Assembly: GCA_023299965.1 (NCBI GenBank)
Contig: JALZVN010000201.1
Span: forward strand, 1 to 19,025
DNA from: Saprospiraceae bacterium
GTDB taxonomy: Bacteria; Bacteroidota; Bacteroidia; Chitinophagales; Saprospiraceae
Length of the DNA: 19,025 nt
Direction of reading: 5' to 3'
Shown here: in pieces, positions 14,158-19,025 of the stretch
Layout: each line of letters starts with the position of its first letter
Numbering within the stretch: position 1 is the first letter of the stretch
Position numbers and translations under genes: made by a program
The notes under the pieces: generated by a model
The model's input: the letters and a program-made list of their open reading frames with translations, nothing else
What the model was told of the DNA's origin: nothing
Databases searched by the model: none

Positions 14158-15396
14158 ATGTTGACCAGTATCCTAATATCCGTATTTACTGCTCTTGCGA
14201 GCATCATTATATTTTTTCTAGTACTTCCATTTATTACCATATTATTGTCATTCTTGGGAGGTGAAAAAATCAAGACTAAAGAAATCAAAAAAGAATTTGA
14301 TTTTGGCTGTATTATCACTGCATATAAGAATGCAGATATTACCAAGCCACTCATTCAATCTTTGCTTAGACAGAACTATAAAAATTTTGAAATCTATCTA
14401 GTTGCTGATGATTGCAATATCGAAGACTGGGATCTATATGATGAAAGATTGACTGTACTCAATCCTCAGCCCGCGCTAAAGTTAAAGGCAAAGTCAATTA
14501 TACATGCTATCGAAAACTATAAAAGAAAGCATGACTACTCTGCTATTTTTGATGCGGACAATTTAGCACATCCAGATTTTCTCAAAACCTTGAATGTATA
14601 CGCTAACAATGGAATGCGCTCTATCCAGGGACAAAGAACGGCTAAAAATCTAGATACCATGTACGCATGTGCCGATAGTACAGGTGAGTTTTATAAAAAC
14701 TATATCGAAAGATATGCTCCTTACTTAATCGGATCATCATCAGTGATTTCAGGATCAGGTATGGCAGTCGAATATGATTTGTATAATGAATATTTGAACA
14801 GTCCAGAGATACAACAAGGTAAAGAAAAGTGGAAGAAAATGTTGCAAGAGGATAAGATCCTTCAAAATTTCTTAATCAACAAAAAAGAGAAGATTAGTTA
14901 TGCTTGGGATGCCGTAATCTATGATGAAAAAGTAGTATCAGGTGATCAGGTAGAAACACAAAGAAGTAGATGGCTGTTTTCATATTTTCAGAACTTACCA
15001 AATTCTACAGGATTCGTAATTAAAGGATTATTCGGTTTGAACTTCAATCAATTCTTTTTTGGATTGATGACCGTCTCACCACCAATGTTCATTCTATTGT
15101 TTATTGCAGTAGTGTTTATGATCTGTGGAATTTTTATTGCACCGGCAGTCAGCGCAGGATTATTCGTTGCTATCGCTATCTTTAGCTTGAATGTACTCTT
15201 TTCTTTATACTTATCGAAAGTACCTTCTCAGATATGGACCGCATTATGGGGACTCCCCTTATTTGTATTGAGTCAGCTCAAAGGCTTATTTAAAATTAGC
15301 AATCCAAATAAGAACTTCAAGCACTCAGAGCATACTAGATCAGTCTCTATTGACGATGTGCTTAAAAATAGTCCCCAAAAGATTACACATGAATAG
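14158..15396 (+). CDS. Membrane GT2 glycosyltransferase with QxxRW motif
   Basis: A 412-residue inner-membrane family 2 glycosyltransferase. An N-terminal helix (about 9-33) precedes the catalytic domain with CIITAYKNAD (51-60), VADDC (82-86), FDADN (131-135, DxD metal site), LQEDK (229-233, catalytic Asp region) and QRSRW (268-272). The Q-x-x-R-W motif is typical of processive synthases such as cellulose and hyaluronan synthase. Three or four C-terminal helices follow (about 296-377), then a polar tail. It may polymerise or extend the main chain. No PilZ domain is present, so cyclic-di-GMP control is not visible in this protein. It starts 3 bp after the previous GT2. Confidence 0.92.
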   Translation: MLTSILISVFTALASIIIFFLVLPFITILLSFLGGEKIKTKEIKKEFDFGCIITAYKNADITKPLIQSLLRQNYKNFEIYLVADDCNIEDWDLYDERLTVLNPQPALKLKAKSIIHAIENYKRKHDYSAIFDADNLAHPDFLKTLNVYANNGMRSIQGQRTAKNLDTMYACADSTGEFYKNYIERYAPYLIGSSSVISGSGMAVEYDLYNEYLNSPEIQQGKEKWKKMLQEDKILQNFLINKKEKISYAWDAVIYDEKVVSGDQVETQRSRWLFSYFQNLPNSTGFVIKGLFGLNFNQFFFGLMTVSPPMFILLFIAVVFMICGIFIAPAVSAGLFVAIAIFSLNVLFSLYLSKVPSQIWTALWGLPLFVLSQLKGLFKISNPNKNFKHSEHTRSVSIDDVLKNSPQKITHE

Positions 15397-15468
15397 ATGT
15401 TCTTGCTTACTTTGCTAGACCAATAGGAACCAATCTATATTGGCAAATATCATAATCTGGTTGGCAAA

Positions 15469-16170
15469 GTGCGAAAAATTGTCTTCATATCTATCTTTAT
15501 AAATATACTCGGTCTGCTGGCTATTGCTACAATCGTACTCAAGCAAGGTGGACCCTCTAATATACTTTTCAAGCTAAGTCATAAACACGCTCTAGCCAAA
15601 ATGAAACATCGAAAATCCCTGTTCAACAACAGTCCGATTTCCAAGGAAAGTATAATATTTCTAGGAGATAGCATCACTGAATTTGGCGAATGGTCAGAGT
15701 TTTTTCCCAATCATACTATACTTAATAGAGGAATCGCTGGAGATGGTATCGCTGGGGTGCAAAATCGTCTAAAAGAGATACAAAGGCATCAATCAAGGGC
15801 TGTTTTTTTGATGATCGGAGTGAATGACTTATGCTTTCACTCCCCTACGGAAGTCATCCAAATGTATAAGAATCTGCTGTCTACAATGATCTCAAGTCTC
15901 ATGGGAACTGAGATCATTGTACAAAGCATTCTACCTGTGAATAATACAATCTACAAGACCGGTACAAATAACACCCAAATAGATGAGGTTAATGATACAA
16001 TACGCACTTATTGCGTCCAAATGAATATTCCATACATCGATTTAGGCGACTCTTTCAAAAACCAAGAAAATAGGCTTAAAAAAGCATTTACCTCAGATGG
16101 TATCCACATCAACGGAATTGCGTATAATGAATGGACCAAGTTACTAAACCATTGGTTACCAATAGAATAA
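15469..16170 (+). CDS. Signal-anchored SGNH/GDSL hydrolase
   Basis: A 233-residue secreted or membrane-anchored SGNH hydrolase, likely an esterase acting on O-acetyl groups in the periplasm. An N-terminal hydrophobic helix (about 4-24) has no lipobox. The four blocks are clear: GDSIT (66-70) with nucleophile S68, NRGIAGD (86-92) with the oxyanion Gly, GVND (117-120) with oxyanion Asn119, and DGIH (210-213) with catalytic D210/H213. It uses GTG at 15469; no ATG fits better. It ends 1 bp before the MBOAT gene, so the two are surely co-transcribed. Together they suggest transfer or removal of acetyl groups on the polysaccharide; whether it works as acetyl-esterase or acetyl-transferase cannot be decided. 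Confidence 0.9.
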   Translation: MRKIVFISIFINILGLLAIATIVLKQGGPSNILFKLSHKHALAKMKHRKSLFNNSPISKESIIFLGDSITEFGEWSEFFPNHTILNRGIAGDGIAGVQNRLKEIQRHQSRAVFLMIGVNDLCFHSPTEVIQMYKNLLSTMISSLMGTEIIVQSILPVNNTIYKTGTNNTQIDEVNDTIRTYCVQMNIPYIDLGDSFKNQENRLKKAFTSDGIHINGIAYNEWTKLLNHWLPIE

Positions 16171-16171
16171 T

Positions 16172-17740
16172 ATGTTTTTTAACAGTATTGACTTTTTAGT
16201 TTTTATCAGCATATTCTTTATGCTATACTTTGCTGTCAAAGGCATGCCTAGACTCATCCTATGTCTAGTGGCTAGTTATATATTCTATGGAGCTTGGGAT
16301 TGGAGATTTTTGAGCCTTATTATTATTTCCACTTGTATTGATTTTTATGTCGGGCGTCAAATAAGTATTACCGAAGAAGAATCATCAAGAAGACGGCTTT
16401 TACTCATAAGTATATTTGCAAACCTAGGATTCCTAGTTTTCTTTAAATACTTCAACTTTTTCATAGACTCCTTCAAAGACATGCTGGTGTCCAATGGACT
16501 AGAAACAAACATGAGTACATTGAGCATCATCCTGCCTATGGGTATCTCATTTTACACCTTTCAGTCCATGAGTTACACCATAGATATATATCGTAAACAG
16601 CTCAAAGCAGAAAACGATATTCTTGTTTTCGCTACCTATATCTCCTTCTTTCCACAATTGGTAGCTGGACCGATTGTAAGAGCAAGCGACTTTTTGCCGC
16701 AGTTCACAATGGACAAAAAATTTAGTTGGGATAGAATCATACAAGGACTTGGTCAAGTATTATGGGGCTTCTTCAAAAAAGTAGCCATTGCAGATTCTTT
16801 AGCCTTATATGTAGATCTATGTTTTGATGCTCCAGGTACCTATGGCTCGCTCCACCTCATTATAGGGGTTGTTTTTTATGCCTTTCAGATTTACTGTGAT
16901 TTCTCAGGATACTCTGACATTGCTATTGGACTAGCCAGGATGATGGGTTTCGACTTTCCAAGGAATTTTCGCACCCCCTATTTCTCAAAAAACTTTTCAG
17001 AGTTTTGGGAACGCTGGCACATCAGTTTATCAAGTTGGTTGAGAGACTACCTGTACATTCCTTTAGGCGGAAATAGAAACGGTAGTTTTGGATCCTACTT
17101 TTTCATAGTTTTATTTTTCACACTCAGCATTTTGATCACGCAATGGTGGTGGTTAATCCTAGCTGCCATTTTATTGAGTCTCTTATTGTTTTGGTATAAG
17201 AAACAAGGCTATAAGCAGGAAGCTAAGACTTTCACGTATCTCAACCTCATGGTTACGATGCTACTTGGAGGACTGTGGCACGGAGCAGCTTGGACGTATT
17301 TATTTTGGGGATTCCTACACGGATCTTACTTGATTATCCAACGCCTATTCTCCAAACCATACAACAACTTATTAGATGCGATGCGTATCCCAAATATGAT
17401 TCAAAATTTGATGGCCATGGGTATTGTATTTTTTGCTACGTGTCTGGCATGGATATTTTTCAGAGCACGATCATTTGAGGATGCTTTTACCATCATTAGC
17501 AGTATCGGCTCCCTTGCAGATTTCTCTTGGAGTTCAGTATTGCACAAACTTATAGTCATCAAGTGTGCTATCCTTATTCTATTGCTTTTAGGAGTAGAAA
17601 TTATTGCCCAACGTCTTGACTTTAAGACTATCTTAGTTCACAATCCCGTTTTCAGAGTAGCGTCATTTGCTATGATACTTTGGATAATAGCTTTTTTCGG
17701 CACCTTTGGATCAAATGCATTTATTTACTTTCAATTTTAG
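16172..17740 (+). CDS. AlgI-type MBOAT O-acyltransferase
   Basis: A 522-residue multi-pass inner-membrane acyltransferase that would move acetyl groups across the membrane for O-acetylation of the polysaccharide. It starts with the AlgI-like FNSIDFLVF (3-11) and shows PMGISFYTFQSMSY (122-135), FFPQLVAGPI (159-168), YCDFSGYSDIAIG (241-253), WHISLSSWLRDYLYIPLGG (282-300) with H283, and LLGGLWHGAAWTYLFWG (364-380) with the invariant H370. Normal AlgI proteins join GGNR to the LNL..TMLLGGLWHG block with only a few residues. Here about 45 extra residues (309-353) with two hydrophobic runs are inserted, which also explains the length. It is flanked by SGNH genes at 1 bp and 50 bp, the usual AlgI/AlgJ/AlgX-like or PatA/PatB-like grouping. 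Confidence 0.96.
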   Translation: MFFNSIDFLVFISIFFMLYFAVKGMPRLILCLVASYIFYGAWDWRFLSLIIISTCIDFYVGRQISITEEESSRRRLLLISIFANLGFLVFFKYFNFFIDSFKDMLVSNGLETNMSTLSIILPMGISFYTFQSMSYTIDIYRKQLKAENDILVFATYISFFPQLVAGPIVRASDFLPQFTMDKKFSWDRIIQGLGQVLWGFFKKVAIADSLALYVDLCFDAPGTYGSLHLIIGVVFYAFQIYCDFSGYSDIAIGLARMMGFDFPRNFRTPYFSKNFSEFWERWHISLSSWLRDYLYIPLGGNRNGSFGSYFFIVLFFTLSILITQWWWLILAAILLSLLLFWYKKQGYKQEAKTFTYLNLMVTMLLGGLWHGAAWTYLFWGFLHGSYLIIQRLFSKPYNNLLDAMRIPNMIQNLMAMGIVFFATCLAWIFFRARSFEDAFTIISSIGSLADFSWSSVLHKLIVIKCAILILLLLGVEIIAQRLDFKTILVHNPVFRVASFAMILWIIAFFGTFGSNAFIYFQF

Positions 17741-17749
17741 ATTAAAACA

Positions 17750-17757
17750 TACCTTTG
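17750..17757 (+). promoter_or_regulatory. Internal -7 box before the last operon gene
   Basis: TACCTTTG matches TAnnTTTG and lies 33 nt before the ATG at 17791. It overlaps the alternative TTG start at 17755, which argues against that start. It could give the last gene transcription independent of the main promoter. Confidence 0.45.
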
Positions 17758-17790
17758 CAAATAGTGACCGATATAAAAAATAAGGAAAAA

Positions 17791-18687
17791 ATGCCATCTC
17801 AGCAACCTGCACCGGGTAAAAACCGCTGGCTGTGGGTACCTGTTTTTTTATTAGTCTTATTTAGTGGAGACAGAGCTGCAGGTTTTTTGCTCAAAACAAT
17901 AGAAAGCAAGTCTCAGTTTAGGTTCACAAAACTATATCAAGGTAAAGCCGCATGCGACATTCTCATAGCGGGCAATTCTAGAGGCTTATCCTTTTATCAA
18001 CCATTCATAACAAAAAAAACAAATCAAGAAGTATTTAGTCTAGCATACAATGGCATGTCCTCTAGCGTCCTTCATATTCTCATTAAGGACTATTACGAAA
18101 GACATCAAGCTCCAAAAAAATTGATTCTTGAAGTCACTTGTGCAGATCGTTTCAACAAAGAATTGATCCCCGCTTTTGCTACTTATGCTTCCTACTCCCC
18201 CAATATCAAATCCTATTTAAAAAAGAAGGATCCCAACACTTTTTATGGCTCACAAATTTGCCATTTGCTTAGGTATAATAGCGAAATCTTTCAACGTTCC
18301 ATTCGATACCTTTCTAAGAATGACAATCTCTGGTTGACAGATAGGACTATTAGTGAGGCGATGTTAGCCAAGTCTGCAACACTAAAAAAGGTTAGTATAG
18401 ATCATATTCCAGAACTCCAAAATGAGCTTGCTGCCATAGTCAAGCTTGCCCAATCAAAAGGAACTGAAGTCGAACTCATCATCGCCCCATTCCTACCAAA
18501 CTACAGAAAATCCATGTATAATCTTACAGATTACATCGTGGAAGTAGAAAGACAAACTGGACTAAAAGTTAAAAACTATGCAGGAGCTATCCAAGATGCA
18601 AAATACTTTGGAGACTATTTTCACATCAATGTATTTGGCGCAGAAAAATTTATTGATCGCCTCCATCAAGATCGCGTTTTTCAGTAA
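17791..18687 (+). CDS. Membrane-anchored SGNH-like protein (AlgJ/AlgX-like role)
   Basis: A 298-residue protein with one N-terminal membrane helix (about 13-26) and a periplasmic SGNH-like domain. Visible blocks are ILIAGNSRG (58-65), where S63 fits the nucleophile position, and GDYFHIN (274-280), where D275 and H278 fit the catalytic pair. The oxyanion blocks are not obvious. Proteins of this kind next to an MBOAT usually accept the acetyl group and pass it to the glycan, as AlgJ/AlgX and PatB do; here that is inferred from context. I chose ATG 17791, which has AAGG six bases upstream, over TTG 17755, which falls inside the promoter box. It is the last gene of the operon. Confidence 0.85.
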   Translation: MPSQQPAPGKNRWLWVPVFLLVLFSGDRAAGFLLKTIESKSQFRFTKLYQGKAACDILIAGNSRGLSFYQPFITKKTNQEVFSLAYNGMSSSVLHILIKDYYERHQAPKKLILEVTCADRFNKELIPAFATYASYSPNIKSYLKKKDPNTFYGSQICHLLRYNSEIFQRSIRYLSKNDNLWLTDRTISEAMLAKSATLKKVSIDHIPELQNELAAIVKLAQSKGTEVELIIAPFLPNYRKSMYNLTDYIVEVERQTGLKVKNYAGAIQDAKYFGDYFHINVFGAEKFIDRLHQDRVFQ

Positions 18688-18781
18688 AGTGAATTTTTAT
18701 TATTCTCTAAATTTGAATAAAATCAAAATTGACTATCCGCATATTGTACAGCAATCTAAGATTTTAATACAATCAATCTCA

Positions 18782-18903
18782 GTGCTGAAAGCACGTCACA
18801 ACAAAGCAATGGGTGAAACCCATTGTAATTATGTGCTTTGCGAAAAGTGCTGAAAGTACGCCACAGAATCCCCATGCTACCATATGGCGTACTTTCAGCA
18901 CTT
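18782..18903. repeat. REP-like hairpin cluster
   Basis: A perfect 19-bp inverted repeat (18845-18863 with 18885-18903) encloses a 21-nt loop. To its left are an 8-bp stem CAATGGGT/ACCCATTG (18807-18814 with 18818-18825, loop GAA) and a 5-bp stem GTGCT/AGCAC (18782-18786 with 18790-18794, loop GAA). The segment 18782-18800 is repeated directly at 18847-18865 with 17 of 19 bases equal, so one motif appears three times, once inverted. It resembles REP/RAYT-type palindromic units. Confidence 0.75.
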
Positions 18904-18959
18904 CATACTTGAAGGAAAGCTCTGCCCCTCCTCGCCAAGTTTGGCTCAGTTCATTCCTT

Positions 18960-18982
18960 ATTTTGGTCTACTAGACCAAAAT
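18960..18982. repeat. 23-bp near-perfect palindrome
   Basis: ATTTTGGTCTA and TAGACCAAAAT (18960-18970 and 18972-18982) are perfect 11-bp arms about a single central C. It has no T-run of terminator length on one side only; it could be an operator or part of the palindrome cluster before it. Confidence 0.65.
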
Positions 18983-19025
18983 TGCTTCGCATCAGACAAT
19001 CACCCTATCCTTTGCTGTGCGCTCC

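Larger units (their letters stand above)
18688..19025. other. Palindrome-rich non-coding end of the window
   Basis: No credible gene on either strand to the window edge; all frames are interrupted. It begins with a possible promoter box TAAATTTG (18708-18715, plus strand) and then holds the hairpin cluster and the palindrome listed separately. A transcript from that box would run through the hairpins. Confidence 0.55.

Noticed and set aside
17755..17790. TTG start for the last SGNH-like gene
   Set aside because: It lies inside a TAnnTTTG promoter box; ATG 17791 has an AAGG stretch at suitable distance.
18578..18853. 91-codon plus-strand ORF at the operon end
   Set aside because: It starts within the SGNH-like gene in another frame and ends in the hairpin cluster; no protein features.

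Overview
The window looks like chromosomal DNA from a member of the Bacteroidota, probably a marine or aquatic, exopolysaccharide-forming Cytophagia/Saprospiria/Flavobacteriia-type bacterium. Three things suggest this. Upstream regions repeatedly carry the Bacteroidota -7 promoter box TAnnTTTG. The protein set is typical of the phylum (TSP3-repeat OmpA protein, L-type-lectin secreted protein, lipoprotein with a ClpP-like fold). The DNA is AT-rich with few strong ribosome binding sites. The exact genus cannot be read from the sequence.

Region 1 (1-4322, minus strand) is housekeeping. It holds an SDR oxidoreductase cut by the left window edge and a hairpin-rich dispersed element. It also holds a glycolytic block transcribed gap -> pgk -> GNAT acetyltransferase. 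The GAPDH is abnormal: after a complete catalytic domain it carries a 127-residue Lys/Arg-rich tail with four AT-hook cores (RGRP), encoded by a 69-bp tandem repeat. A strong intrinsic terminator sits between gap and pgk.

Region 2 (4428-9616) is mixed. A tRNA-Glu(UUC) has a structured leader and its own terminator. It is followed by a lipoprotein with a decayed ClpP/crotonase-like domain and a TesB-type acyl-CoA thioesterase on the plus strand. An OmpA/TSP3 protein and a broken L-type lectin gene lie on the minus strand, and an HAD hydrolase on the plus strand. A second copy of the dispersed element lies at 9662-9841.

Region 3 (9891-18687) is an exopolysaccharide locus. A membrane GT2 glycosyltransferase points left. 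From a divergent intergenic region with a -7 box and a perfect inverted repeat, a plus-strand operon runs right. Its genes are a stand-alone receiver protein, a receiver-like domain fused to a polyprenyl-phosphate phosphoglycosyl transferase, a GT2 glycosyltransferase, a membrane GT2 with a Q-x-x-R-W motif, an SGNH hydrolase, an AlgI-type MBOAT O-acyltransferase, and a membrane-anchored SGNH-like protein. The inferred scheme is that the PGT loads the first sugar-phosphate on the lipid carrier, the GT2 enzymes extend it, and the MBOAT plus SGNH proteins O-acetylate it. The two receiver domains suggest direct phospho-signalling control of the initiating enzyme.

Region 4 (18688-19025) has no gene but is dense in palindromes: a 19-bp-arm hairpin, smaller hairpins, a direct repeat, and a 23-bp palindrome.

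The two most unusual observations are the GAPDH/AT-hook fusion and the receiver/phosphoglycosyl-transferase fusion next to a free receiver. All assignments come from reading the sequence and from family knowledge; no database search was run.
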